Source of the DNA: Onchidella celtica
Lineage: Eukaryota; Mollusca; Gastropoda; Systellommatophora; Onchidiidae
Direction: 5' to 3'
DNA length: 64,000 bases
Assembly: GCA_963931925.1 (NCBI GenBank)
Contig: OZ007570.1
Location: forward strand, 68,043,714 to 68,107,713
Part shown: positions 43,001-53,232 of the stretch, in pieces
Position numbering within the stretch: the stretch's first letter is position 1
Layout of the letters: the number at the start of each line of letters is the position of its first letter
Position numbers and translations under genes: made by a program
The notes under the pieces: generated by a model
Databases searched by the model: none
The model's input: only the letters and a program-made list of their open reading frames with translations
Told to the model about the DNA's origin: nothing

Positions 43001-45089
43001 CACAGGCTTTGGCAAGGCTATTGATGAGAGCCTGGAGCGTGGTTTCATCGTGGGCCACGATTGCAGCATCATCTGCGAAGAGGAGCTCTTGTAACATAAT
43101 ATGCTCTGTACGAGATTTTGCTTTTAGTCTGGCATTCATATATTTTGTTCATGTATTTCTTTGAGCCCAGGGCAATTTGATGATTTTTTTTTTCCGTCTA
43201 TATTGCTTGCATTCTGTTCTCAGAAATGGCATATTTAGTTGTGATTTGGGATTATGTTTATTGCATTTTATCTGATCATGTATTCTATTCTCAGAAATGG
43301 TATGTTCTTTGGCTGGCGTAGACGCTGGAAAACGGATGGACTGTTGGATCCAGTAGGCATGAATTATTCTGTACATTCTGTAGATGAATTTCCTCTGTTT
43401 ACACGAGTGTTGGTGGACATTGGTGGCCCTCCACCTGACATGAATGAGTTCATGAAGGATCATAGTCAGGACGTTTCATTATGGTGGTGAGTGTCTACAT
43501 TTAAGTGGAGATATGAAATTTGTTGAAGAAAAAAAAAACAACATTCGGCTTAGCAACATGTCTTGTCCTGAAAAGGAGGGATAGCTAAGCCTTTCCCATT
43601 ACTTCTCCCTAGTTGGAATTTTTTTTGGGGTGGGGGGGAGGGGGGGGGGTCATTTCAGATCTATTTGTCAAATATCTTGTTTATGTGTGTCTATGCTTCG
43701 GTATGTGCCCTAGGCTTGAGCCCCATATGAAATATATGGTTTTGAGAATTTGGTCAGTTAGTGTCTCTTGCAAATAGAAGAGTAAGCTTTTAATCAGATT
43801 GGCATTTGTGACATTTAGGCTGTAGATTGTGGTAGCACTCATGATATTAGCGTTTGCTCATTATTCTGAATTTCTATCCCCATGAGAGTGAGGAAATTGT
43901 TATCCACTGTGAGAATGTTGGCTGAAGAGAATGAAAATAATATAGACCTACCTTAGACTGAACTTCTCGCCATATTGACTGTGAGCATATAGTGGAATGC
44001 CAATATTTCTATTGCCAACTCTTCTTTTGTCGAGAAGTTTGAAATTTGTTCTCTTTAAAAAAAATAATTCATATTTTTGATTTACAAAACCCAATTTAGG
44101 ATCTGACATTCAAAACCCTTTAATAAATTGAATGTTTTATCTTTGTTTAGATATCATCTGTGGCGGGGTATGAAGTATTACATTTATTACTTTTCGAGGA
44201 TTTTAAATGGTTGATTAAGTTGTATGTTAACCCTCACCCTGCGAGGGGCGGCAATTGTCGGTATTTACTTGCAAGCGCTCACGCCGCACGGGTGGCAAAA
44301 GTTGGGAAGGTCAAGCTGACCGCGCCACGTGCAAGCCGTATTTTCACGCATCAGGTCACTGACCTTTTTGAGACGTAACCACCGTGTTATTGTTCACTGT
44401 ATCTCTTCTAAATCAAAGGCATTGTGACATGGACATGTTAACCAGTGAACCACTGGTCGGAATCACAAAGACTAGGCTTTCAAAGGCTCTCCCCACACTT
44501 TCAAAAGATGTAACATCGACATGCGAACTGTTGCTCAACAAATTTGCAATATTATCTCATTTTCTCACAAGCTGACCACCATCTGGAGTTGTCTGTATCT
44601 AAGAACCAATCAGAAACAAGCTCTGAAATAATCTTTGCCCCAAATGCCCACATTGGTTTATTAGTATGTGTAAATCAGGATGAAACCATTTGTGTAGGGC
44701 TTGGGAGGGCGTGGCTAGTTATCATGCTTCGTTCTCACAAAAACTACAGCTGTCAGTTTGGAATCATAAGTCAGATCATTGGTTAGAGACTGACAGACTA
44801 AGGTTTTGCTGGTTAATTCATTATCAAGCGTGATAAGGCATAGCAGCGAATCAATGTTTTCATACCGATCAATAAAAACCGAACCACGTGGACAGCGTTT
44901 GTGGTCATCGCATAGCGGCACGGGTCAGTGACCCCAGATAAGATTCTCCGTGAGTAAGGTCACTGACCATGCAGCGGGCTTTACGGGTAGCACGCTGGGC
45001 ATGGGTTAATTCTGGATCTGACATACTGAAACAGTGGAGCTAATTTATCTTGCTTGCTTTCCAGGTTTTTGACATTCTACTACCCATAA
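33837..45089 (+). CDS. Beta-1,4-galactosyltransferase family enzyme (GT7)
   Basis: Seven coding exons (33837-34041, 34393-34625, 37050-37237, 37860-37982, 38693-38788, 43295-43486, 45065-45089) join to 1062 nt, 353 residues. It is a type II Golgi protein: short N-tail, transmembrane anchor at about residues 9-31, stem, then catalytic domain. Family landmarks are KVAIILPYRDR, LHPMLQTQKLDYRIFVIEQ, FNRGKLFNVGF, the FHDVD metal site (residues 176-180), the Y-x-GGV loop, WGWGNEDDD (238-246) and M-x-x-H at 270-273. The enzyme should add Gal (or a related sugar from UDP-sugar) beta-1,4 to terminal GlcNAc. Tyr215 sits where Tyr289 of bovine B4GALT1 sits, which favours Gal as donor over GalNAc. The usual WGWGGEDDD has Asn for the second Gly. 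The ATG at 33837 is the first in frame. It could be of the invertebrate B4GALT/B4GALNT type rather than a one-to-one B4GALT1. Confidence 0.92.
34393..34625 (+). CDS. B4GALT-family exon 2
   Basis: Encodes the beginning of the catalytic domain: GGHWSPEDCRPWQKVAIILP, then YRDRLLPLRKLLRRLHPML and DYRIFVIEQ, directly before the donor GTGAAA. Confidence 0.93.
35605..35675. repeat. 17-bp tandem repeat, about 4 copies
   Basis: Units of TGTGAGTTGTGAACTGC repeat head to tail with small changes. Confidence 0.85.
35813..35886 (+). mobile_element. L2-type LINE 3' tail with (ATT)n end
   Basis: TGTAAAGCGCATAGAGCATT, then ATGCGCTATATAAATG and an ATT microsatellite. The same tail ends the LINE fragment at 6440-6835. 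No coding portion is kept here. Confidence 0.75.
37050..37237 (+). CDS. B4GALT-family exon 3 (DVD metal site)
   Basis: Encodes AGTGQFNRGKLFNVGF, then DCIIFHDVDLLPEDDRNLY and DDLRY. The donor is GTCAGTAC; using it makes the split His codon that continues into LKYYNYAGGV. Confidence 0.93.
37860..37982 (+). CDS. B4GALT-family exon 4 (GGV loop and WGWG motif)
   Basis: Encodes LKYYNYAGGVLAIKTENFQR and INGFANLYWGWGNEDDDFSA. Acceptor TTTCTCCAG, donor GTAAGTG. This exon carries the acceptor and catalytic loop residues. Confidence 0.94.
38693..38788 (+). CDS. B4GALT-family exon 5
   Basis: Encodes ITESGMLLTRPPELIGRYQM and VPHKKNSRSTS. The Met-x-x-His pair (270/273) corresponds to the second metal-contact pair of B4GALT1. 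Acceptor CTTCTCAG, donor GTATGTCC. Confidence 0.9.
40469..41239. mobile_element. TTAA-flanked element (piggyBac-like), 771 bp
   Basis: Perfect 16-bp inverted ends CCCTTTGTGTACCACC at 40469-40484 and 41224-41239 are flanked exactly by TTAA (40465-40468, 41240-41243). Just inside the right end is a palindrome around CCGCTATAGCGG, also seen in shorter form in the element at 55326. The interior has no transposase. It carries the GAGGCCCCCGAGAA motif in reverse. It is best read as a non-autonomous piggyBac-type element. Confidence 0.85.
40651..40693 (-). repeat. GGCCAACAGC..GAGGCCNCCGAGAA motif, copy 3
   Basis: The reverse complement reads GGCCAACAGC, then GCTGAGGCCCCCGAGAAAC and AAAAGA. It lies inside the TTAA-flanked element at 40469-41239. 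Confidence 0.65.
41571..41700. repeat. 68-bp tandem duplication
   Basis: Two diverged copies share AAGGTC, a T-rich stretch and AATTGTTCTGAA, TTTATTGTGTGGTT. The copies start at 41571 and 41639. Confidence 0.75.
42147..43139 (-). mobile_element. 5'-truncated non-LTR retrotransposon (reverse transcriptase C-terminal half)
   Basis: A 330-codon open frame begins inside the reverse transcriptase at LLFADDAAIVAHDETTL, where FADD is the catalytic motif. It continues with GKFCYLGSTISG, INARIGKAATAFGKLSKRVW, YQTCVLSTLLYGSETW, RCLRKILKIKWQDRISN and LRWLGHLHRME, and ends in a zinc-finger-like C-x2-C-x12-H-x3-C (CNHCHRTLG, then HERSC). This is the usual order of RTE-like 'endonuclease-reverse transcriptase' elements. 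The endonuclease and the first half of the polymerase are missing. The frame is intact, suggesting a fairly recent insertion in intron 5, opposite to the host gene and about 150 bp before exon 6. Confidence 0.9.
43209..43303 (+). repeat. Duplicated splice acceptor block before exon 6
   Basis: ATTCTGTTCTCAGAAATGGC at 43211 and ATTCTATTCTCAGAAATGGT at 43282 are near-identical; the second is the real acceptor plus exon start (43295). Use of the first would bring an in-frame stop after about 17 codons. Confidence 0.8.
43295..43486 (+). CDS. B4GALT-family exon 6
   Basis: Encodes GMFFGWRRRWKTDGLLDPVG, MNYSVHSVDEFPLFTRVLVD and IGGPPPDMNEFMKDHSQDV. The pattern DGL..vgMNYsV and the L-x-T-x-x-x-VDIG strand are typical of the family C-terminus. 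The donor GTGAGT overlaps an in-frame TGA at 43488-43490, so retention of the intron would end the protein at SLWW. Confidence 0.92.
44231..45005. mobile_element. TTAA-flanked element, 775 bp, imperfect ends
   Basis: TTAA at 44227-44230 and 45006-45009 bracket ends CCCTCACCCTGCGAG and, reverse-complemented, CCCATGCCCAGCGTG. CACGGGT and GGTCACTGACC blocks occur near both ends. The match is weaker than in the other copies, so the call is less sure. It lies in the last intron, 59 bp upstream of the acceptor of exon 7. Confidence 0.55.
45065..45089 (+). CDS. B4GALT-family exon 7 (last 25 coding bases)
   Basis: A strong acceptor (TTGCTTGCTTTCCAG) is followed by a base that completes Trp, then FLTFYYP and TAA at 45087-45089. 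The short C-terminal extension is my best model because the acceptor is strong and the frame fits. The alternative is a stop inside the unspliced intron. Confidence 0.75.
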
Positions 45090-45469
45090 ACCTGTACACT
45101 GCTGACAGGAGAAAGCCAGTCTGGCAAGTGGGAACCTTCACCTCAGGATTACATTCAGTGATCATCATGAACAGTTCCATCTCCCACCTAGCATTGTAAT
45201 CCACATCCACAGATTATCATGTGTACTTCCCTCAATTTGACCCAGTTTTCTGTTCACTACGAAAGACAAACGTATGGAGAGACATGAAAATCTGCTCAAG
45301 CTGAACTAGACTGACATATAGGTGAATAGTATAACAAAGATCAGGTTTGTTCATATAAATGCATTTCAGTTAACTTAGTTGTGCACTAGCTGAGTATGAT
45401 TTACGTACTAGGTGGATGGTAATGTCATGATTTTGAGTTTCAATGCCACCAAACCAGAGCAATTTTAAC

Positions 45470-45610
45470 GCATGGGTACACTGGGCAGTTGCCCCGGGGC
45501 CCCAGGGATTCAGGGGGGCCCCGATGTATGCATAATATGGGGGAGTTTGTGAGTAGTCGCCTAGGGGGCAGACTGGAGCCTATTGCTTTGCCCAGGGGCC
45601 CATTATGATG
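45470..45610. repeat. GC-rich repeat with GCCC(A/C)GGGGCCC blocks
   Basis: GGGCAGTTGCCCCGGGGCCC and TTTGCCCAGGGGCCC lie about 110 bp apart with GGGGGGCCCC between. The block stands out sharply from the AT-rich surroundings and looks like an inserted repeat; its class is unknown. Confidence 0.45.
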
Positions 45611-46318
45611 TCAAGACGAACCTATACCCAACCTGTTCACTGTGGACGGGTCTCATCGAAATTAAATGTCATGACATCACCGCTGAACTAGTAGGCCGAT
45701 CAACATTGGCTAGATGTCACCTACCCTTGTTTCCCACACACATTCTGAAACTGTCAGCATTTGCGCATAGCTCCTGGAGCTTTGCAGGAACCATCCAAAG
45801 ATTTCTGCCCTCAGCTCTGTAATGTGTCATTTGATCCTGTTCAGTGCCAAGTTTTGCTTCTTTTTTTCACATGTTTCCATGACACTTATATTTTACTCTT
45901 CCTATGTTTAGATCCAGATCTTATTACTTTTTTGTGTGAGTTTATCATTTATGCAATACTATGGCCAGCTGTGGACAAAGACTGCACGACAGACACACAA
46001 ATGGTCACTGAGCGGGCATTTTGTTCCCCACATTCATAAAATACAATTACCTTATATCTGGCTTATAATTAGGCAATTGAAATGGGCCTTATAATATTAG
46101 TATATTGTGATTTATCTACATGTATATTATTTCCTTTTATTTCCCCCTGATCCAAATTGCCATTAATGATGAATTGTCTTTCTCAGCCTTTCCACATTTC
46201 TTTACTCAGGGAATTTTCTCCTTTGTTACCGATGAAAAACTAGGAGAAAATTTGGTTTTATTGAATCAAAGAAAAAAGTGGAAAAGAAGAGCTTGGATGC
46301 AGAAAATATTGTGGCTAG

Positions 46319-46346
46319 AACTTCTTCTTCTTCTTCTTCTTCTTTC
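46319..46346. repeat. (TTC)n microsatellite
   Basis: A short TTC trinucleotide array. Confidence 0.9.
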
Positions 46347-46555
46347 ATAGTTGGCACGTCTAGAAGACGATTCCCCCAACTGCACTACTATATGCGACTC
46401 AACGTCGCTCCTCTGAGGCTCAAAGCAGGGTAAAACCTTCATAGATTTTAAGACCATTTAAAAATATCTTAGTTGTGTAAAATCTTTTGTATATAATAAC
46501 TCTGGTATAAATATCTCTTGGTTTCCAGATTGTGCACAGAAATACAACCCGCACT

Positions 46556-47050
46556 TTAGTTACAATGGTAGCTGCAACGGATAATTATGTTCTTTAATTC
46601 ATTGTCGAAAGTCGTTGCAGACGGTAGTGTTTGGACTTCTGCCGGGAGGTTGTTCCACATCCTGATGACACTAGGGTAAAAAGAATAAAGATGGCTGTTA
46701 ACCCGTGAGCTTGGGATGTTATATTTTATATTATTCCTTCTGTTGCCTCTGGTATTAATGGTGAGGTGGTTCAGTGGGATATGGATATTTCCTTCCCTGC
46801 CTTTATAAAATATTTTTACTTTGTTTTTTGCTCTCCTCTCTTCTAATGGTGTCCACTGAAGGTCTCTCATCATTTTGTTTACACTACTACTTCTAGTATA
46901 GTCATTCGTCACAAAGCGGGCAGCTCTCCTCTGGACCCTTTCCAGTTGGTCTATATTTATTCGACAATGGGGGTCCCAGACACTTGTGTGTGACTGTGAG
47001 TCCATTGTAGCAAATGTTAGTGGTGGGAATGTATGGAATGTGGAAATCAC
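46556..47050 (-). mobile_element. Non-LTR retrotransposon, C-terminal end of reverse transcriptase
   Basis: The minus-strand frame reads HTSVWDPHCRINIDQLERVQ, RRAARFVTNDY, LQWTPLEERRAKNKV and SFYPSVIRMWNNLPAEV. That is the well-known ending of CR1/L2/jockey-like polymerases (VWDPH, QRRAARFV, WNxLP). The frame breaks upstream of SVWDPH, and the polymerase core is absent. It is a 5'-truncated, inactive copy. Confidence 0.88.
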
Positions 47051-48534
47051 AGAACTTGGTTTTTCCCCATGTATTTCTAGTAAATGATGGGGAAAAAATA
47101 CATTGATCCTGCAATATAAACACCCGATGGATTTCTGACTTTGTGATAATTATTATGTAGGTGATGAAAAATGATGATAATTATATAACATGATTTTTAA
47201 ATTTTTGTTCTCATATTAAAGGAAACCTGTCCCCATTGTACATCTTACTTTTTTGCTCATATATTTATTTGAAATAATAGCTTTGTAAATTGCTCATCTA
47301 TTTAAGAAGAACTTGGTTATAATGAGATTCAGTACTGTGCTGAAAATGTGTTGCAGTACATGAGTTCCTGCTATTCAAGTGAAAAGGGCAAATAACAGGG
47401 CAAGGAAAATTTGCATGGTTGTCTCCCATTTTTACATGACATATAGACCTACTTGAGTGTAATATCAAATTGATGGCAGATTTTGCCCAATATATTGTTA
47501 TTGAATCGTTTTTTTTTGCTGACGACAGCCATGATCGAATCACAAGATCAGAATCAAATGCAAAAGTTACAAACAGATGATATGAGTGTATTTCCAGTGG
47601 TTTCCAGCTCAGTATCATTCAATAAAAGTGAAAAAGGACTGACCTTGCGATTGAGTGTAGCCTAGTGTGGTATCACAACACATGGTCAGTAAGTCCAGTG
47701 TAGATAAGGAAAGCGCATACTTATGAAAAGGATGGGCCACAATGCATACAGCTTCATGACGGTATGTAATGGCAACCAATGAGATGCTATCACTATCGCA
47801 CATCTCTGGTAGTGGCAAGGCACAGAGATATGTGATAATGAAACTGCATAGCTGATGAAGTTACATGATTGTAGCTTACTGATCCACTGAACTTTGGAGT
47901 TTTTGCCTGGATGCAGTCAGGGTAATCTCCCAAGTTACCTAATCAGAGGGCATCAAATTTGGTCATCCAAAGTCCTCTTAATTGGACTGTGTTTCGGTAG
48001 AGTTTGGTTAAAAACTGATCATTTCTTCCTCCCTTTCTGTGTTTAACTGTTTGTATTCTACAATTTTTATACAGAGCTATTAATATTTGACAGCTTTTCA
48101 GTAGTGAACAGCATTTGTAGTACACTAAAGCATATGGGAAGCTCTAAAATATGGGCAGATCTGGCTTTGTTGGGGGGAGGGGAGGGTTGAGGGGACCAGG
48201 AGAGAAAGATGGGGAGGGGGGAGGAGTTAGATTTAGCATAGGGGGGGAAAAAGGGGGGGGGGGTGTGTTTAATGCTTCAATGTGTAATATCTGTAATATC
48301 AGTGTGTTCCAATTGCCTTGCAAGATTGATGGTGACTGTGAATAATCGAACTTTTCACGGCAGGGATTTGCTAATACTATGCATATTAAATCTATTTGCT
48401 TCTGATCTGAACTGCTGGCTGGAGAATAGTTTATATCGTGGGTTTAAGAGTGTCAGCTCTGGCACATGTTCATTGCATGCTGAGACTTCGTGGGTGACAG
48501 TTGACTGGAAAAATAAGTCATAATTTGAATTTTA

Positions 48535-48800
48535 ACTGCAGTCCTCATGTCCCGCTGGTAACTTGTTTCAGCTGCGGCAAAATTGAAATACGGCAGCCAC
48601 AGAACCTTAACATCCACAAGAACCTAGAAACATGAGGTTTTCATCTAATTTCCTGTTAAAAAAGTAAAGTTGTGTGTTAGGTTTATTCAATCAAAGAACA
48701 CCAGTACAATCAAGTTTATGTTGGGTTTAGTCTTTACAGGATTTTTTGTTTTCTACGGACAACTGCTTTCAGGGAAAAGTAATATGATTTCACTTTTGTC
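48535..48800 (+). repeat. Diverged dispersed repeat (partner at 54868-55020)
   Basis: GCAGTCCTCATG, TTGTTTCA, then GGATTTTTTGTTTT, CAGCTGCTT-like CAACTGCTTTCAGG, and ATTTCACTTT blocks occur in the same order in both segments. Confidence 0.5.
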
Positions 48801-49994
48801 CATGTTGTCCTAAGCTGGGTTTTCGTGTGTAGAGAAACAGAAATGGCAATGGAAACTTTGAAAACTTTCAAGGAGTGAAATAGACAGCGTAGAAAACATT
48901 GTATAATATTGGTTTCAGATCTGTGGACGAATGTGTAGAATGAGCTGAAGGATCAGAGTAGATGGTTAATTTGGTGGGTTCAAAACCTTCACAAGATACA
49001 TGAGTTAAAAGCTTGACTGTCTTTGCTTAAAGTTGATTGACATTTGATTTGGAGAAACAAAATCATGAGAGATGAAAAATGTTTATGTGATTGAAAGGAA
49101 TGGCAAAAAGTTGTCTCTGATTTGGTTTCTAAATGAACAAGGTCAGATGGCCGCCTTAGAGCAAGGCTAGGCCATCTCATATTTGCTATGTTTGAGGAAA
49201 TGAGGGCTGAACACTCTTCGCCACTGATGATTTTTTCTTGACTTGTGAATGCAAAAATTTCATGTTAAAAATATCCACCAACCAGAACAGGAATACAGTA
49301 TATTTTTAGCAAGATTGAGTCATGTCTATTTATAGAAACAATATGTGGAAAATAGCAGAAATGTGGGACGGCCCACCCTTGCTCCACAGTGACCAAATAT
49401 CCTGTCAGCACTGATCATACGTGATACATGATTGTACATTTTGATACTTTTTTAATTATACAGCATCAGTATCATATTTTCATATCTGATTTTCTGTGTG
49501 TTCTGAATGCATTGGTGTATTTCAAAACAATTTCTGTCTTTTCTATGCAGAAAAAGAGATTTTTTAATTTTTTTGAGATTTTTGTCTTTACCATCTTCCT
49601 TATTGATTACAGCATTTGACATATTATAAAATCTCATCAAATCTGCCATACAGATTGACATTAATCCTTTAACGTTTTTACCACTTTTGTCGTAGCTACT
49701 GTGAGTGATAAGGAGTCAACATTTCTATTATATTGATGTATCCATGCATAATATTTTGGAACATTGGTGAAATTCACCAGTATATCTCGTGTGTATAATG
49801 TTAGTAGTGTAAATGTTTATTGATGCAAATGTTCTATTTTTTTACCATATGTTTACTTTGTTGCACATGTTGTTTTGTAAGCCACTGCTGATTGCACTCA
49901 GATGCTGAATGTAGAAGTGCAAGGATGTATGAAATTGATGTGCCAAGTCTTCAGTTTGTTCATGTTTCTTTCTTGATCCGCGATCTTGATGAGC

Positions 49995-50620
49995 CGCAAA
50001 TACTGAATGTGAAAGTGCAATGTCTTAGTCCCATTGCAGAGCTAGGTATTGAGACTACAATGTCCAAGTCCCATTGCACCTCTGAGTTTTGAGACTGCAG
50101 TGTCCCAGTCCTATTACACAGCTGAGCATTGAGACCACAATGTCTTGATCCCATTGCAGAGCTAGGTATTGAGACTACAATGTCCAAGTCCCATTGCACC
50201 TCTGAGTTTTGAGACTGCAGTGTGCCAGTCCTATTATACAGCTGAGGATTGAGACCACAATGTCTTGGTCCCATTGCACAGCTGAGTATTGAGACCGCAA
50301 TATCTAGTCCCATTGCACAGTTGGGTATTGAGACTGCAATATCCAATTGTATTGCACGGTTGGATATTGAGACTGCAATAGCCAGTCTCATTGCACAGCT
50401 GAGTATTGAGATTGCAATATCCAGCCCCATTGCACATTTGAGTATTGAGACCACAATGTCTTGGTCTCATTGCGCAGCTGAGTATTTAGACTGCAATATC
50501 CAGTCTCAATGCACACCTGAGTATTGAAACTGCAATAACCAGTCCCATTGCACAGTTGATTATTGAGACCGTAATGTCCCAGATCCATTGTACAGCTAGC
50601 TGCTAAGACCACAAGTGCCA
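49995..50620. repeat. 39-40 bp minisatellite, about 16 units, with 120-bp higher-order repeat
   Basis: The unit is approximately TTGAGACCGCAATATCCAGT, CCCATTGCACAGCTGAGTA. Three consecutive units form a 120-bp block that is itself repeated at 50037-50156 and 50157-50276 with about four differences. Because units lack stops, long frames stay open on both strands (164 codons on -, 92 on +). There is no other sign of coding. Confidence 0.92.
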
Positions 50621-52017
50621 CGTTGATAATGATATGTGGAGATTCATGATTGTCAAGTCTCTTCACTTTTATCCCTGTGATCATGATATGTGGTGGTTTT
50701 CTGTCAGACTTCTTTACAGAACAAGTGTTTGTTGTTCAAACCGTTCTTATGAATTTTTGCGAATGGAGATTGGGGGGGGGGGCGAGAAATAAATATGATT
50801 AATGCATATATTATGAACACGATTGGCAAGTGGTTTCTGTGTAGGTATTTGTGTGTGTTACTTTGTGGCAGGGATCTTGTGTACTGCTGGAAAGTAAAGT
50901 TTTTGTTTTGCATCTAACTTTCCCATACTTAGTCTTGGTTGTTACAGCTATAGGGGTAGTGACCTGTGCTGATAGCAGTAGTCTGTAGTTTCAGATATCT
51001 TAGTTTCTGTCCTGGATGACAGGGATGGGAAATCTTCAGGAAATTTTCTGGTGTCAGAATTTTTTATTTTTTTCTGGAAGTGGAAATTTGCCATCAGAAG
51101 GGAAAAAAAATAAATTTGAAAACAAATTTGCTGAACATTTCTTTATAACATGGGCAAAATACTTTCTAAGCCATTTTCTGATTGGCCATTATGTGTATGG
51201 GCCCTTTTGTGTGGGTCTTGTGGTGGAAGTGGGTGAAGTAAAAAGTTTAGGAAATTTTTCTGTCAGTGGTTCCCATCCTGAGTTTGGAAGGACAGGAGAG
51301 ATATTTGGTCTGGATGGGTTGTAAAACCTTAAAGTGAGTCAGGATATAATGAAGGTTGAGAAAGCATTTGTCAAGACTTAATAAATACATGTAATAACAA
51401 ACTATGCAAGTTGAAATGGTCACAAAACCTCTGGGAATGTTTCAACACGAGTGAGAATATCATTAGTGGGCAAATAAATTGTGACTTATGTCAACGAAAG
51501 CTGCATAAATGTGCTGTACATGTATTACGATTTTCCCAATGTTAATATGACATACATGTATTTAGACTACATATCACCAATTGGTTTTTGAACCTCGTGA
51601 AACGTAGCCTTAAAGCAAATCCTGTTGTTAGGGGAGCTTACTCTTAAGGACAAAGCCAAATAGAGAAAATACTGAGTTGTGTTCACTGCTCAGCTGTAGC
51701 TTTCTGTGCAAAATTCTACACTTCCCCAACAACAACCACAAACTTTTGAGCTTTGGCTTAACGAGGTTCCAACAGGAAACTGACGGTGGTTTGTATATCA
51801 TAGTAAAGTAGGCAAAAGCCACACCAAGAAATAAAAAAGTTAAAACAGCATGAAGTATTGAACCATAAATAAGTCCCAAATCCACCACTGTGTTGAATGT
51901 TGTGACGCTTTCTCTTCTTCCTGTTTCTGTTCTTGACAGACTTTTGTAAGGATTTATCAAGATCTTTTGGTGCAAGTTATGAACATGAACTTAAGGTTGT
52001 GGTTCATTCATAAAGTA

Positions 52018-52190
52018 TGTATGTTCGGGGGGGGGGGGGGGGTGAGCCCCAGTATATGAAGAGTATTCATGGTGGGTGGGGGGGGGGGCATACCTGGAGT
52101 GTGTAGGTTCTCTATGCTTTTCAGTTGTGGTCATGAATTAGTGTTTTTTGGGTTTTTTTTTTAAGTGAATTGTAAAATTATGTGAGATGA
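52018..52190 (+). repeat. Diverged dispersed repeat (partner at 55868-56040)
   Basis: G run, GCCCCAGTATATGAA, a GGTGGGGGGG stretch, GCATACCT, CTTTTCA..T, ATGA.TT and AAGTGAATTGTAAAATTAT recur in the same order at 55868-56040. No coding capacity. Confidence 0.5.
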
Positions 52191-52739
52191 TATGTTTCAG
52201 AATATCAATGCCTTATTGTGAACATTTGACATTTTAATGTCTGTTTGCTCCTTGCCGGGGTGGGGGCAGGGGCATATGAGAAGTGTTGCAGGTAAAAATG
52301 GCCAAGTTGGAGCAGATAATATTTTAGAATGGCCTCAGAGACAAAAAAAAAAAAAATTATGTAACTTTTTTGATTGGTAAAGTGTGTTTTTCTTACTTGT
52401 GTATGTGTGTGTCCTTGCAAGCGTGATTTATTACATTTTAACTTGAATCTTCTACATTCCATTGTACACTTATTTTGTTTGTTAATCCATGACCTCTGGC
52501 CTTACATACCATAATATCTTTTCTGGTTATTCTTTATTTGTGAATGTGATCAACTACATGTATATATATATATGAAATCCGTATTCCAGTCTTGTTTGTT
52601 CAAGCTCTAGGCAGCCATTACCTAAGGTCTTACAGGTGGCGTTGGTTGGTCTTAGGTCTTTATTTTGGGAGTCTTACTCGATGCTCTTGGGATTTACACC
52701 TCTTTTGATTTTTTCTTGTTAATGACTTTTTATGTTTTT

Positions 52740-53027
52740 TTATGGTAGTGATTTTTTTAATAATTTTTTTTTCAAATTTTGCCCAGGCAGCGGCCCTGTT
52801 CAGCCTGCTCTTCTTGGTTTCCAATTGCCAAGGTATCTTTAACATGCACACGGGTCCTCCGAGTTTTTCGTCCTTATCCAAAAAGACTAGGTGCCCGATC
52901 CTACCTACCACAGGATCAGGGACAGGAATTTTCCCCTAAAATTCTAACATGCCTGCACCAACCGGGAATCGAAGCCGATATCTTCGGCATGGGAGGCAAG
53001 CACCATGCCTCTAGATCAAGGTGTCCC
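52740..53027 (-). mobile_element. tRNA-derived SINE, copy 4, 3'-truncated
   Basis: On the minus strand this has GGGACACCTTGATCTAGAGG, a B box GGTTC.. variant (CGATTCCCGG), the CTGATCCTGTGG body and a TTGGCAATTGGAAACCA block, then stops near GGGCAAAATTTGAAA. The 3' unit found in the other copies is lacking. It is more diverged than copies 1-3. Confidence 0.8.
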
Positions 53028-53232
53028 ATTACATGTGGGTTTTTTTTGTTTTTTTTTACATGCTGTTTATATTGGGCAGACCTAAACTAGGCTAAGCATC
53101 AGTTAAACCATCATATCTCAAAATCCAAGACCCCTGTATAAATACCACCAATGTCTAATAATAAACCAAAAATTATTCTAGATCTGGCAGCATGTCCAAA
53201 AAAAAACAACACAACACCATGCCAGAAACTTT

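Larger units (their letters stand above)
38789..43294. other. Intron 5 of the B4GALT-family gene
   Basis: This 4.5-kb intron contains a 771-bp TTAA-flanked element (40469-41239), a 68-bp tandem duplication at 41571-41700, and a 5'-truncated LINE on the minus strand (42147-43139). The stretch 39000-40230 is AT-rich, with no gene or clear element ends seen, although an ATCGTGAGAA block near 39247 recurs inverted near 39650. A duplicate splice-acceptor-like block lies at 43209-43232. Confidence 0.6.

Noticed and set aside
49960-50454. A 164-codon minus-strand frame with 13-residue repeats
   Set aside because: It follows a 39-40 bp minisatellite that lacks stops on both strands; unit lengths that switch between 39 and 40 break any constant peptide repeat.
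49995-50620. Regular repeats that might suggest a CRISPR array
   Set aside because: The units are contiguous with no unique spacers, there are no cas genes, and the genome is eukaryotic.
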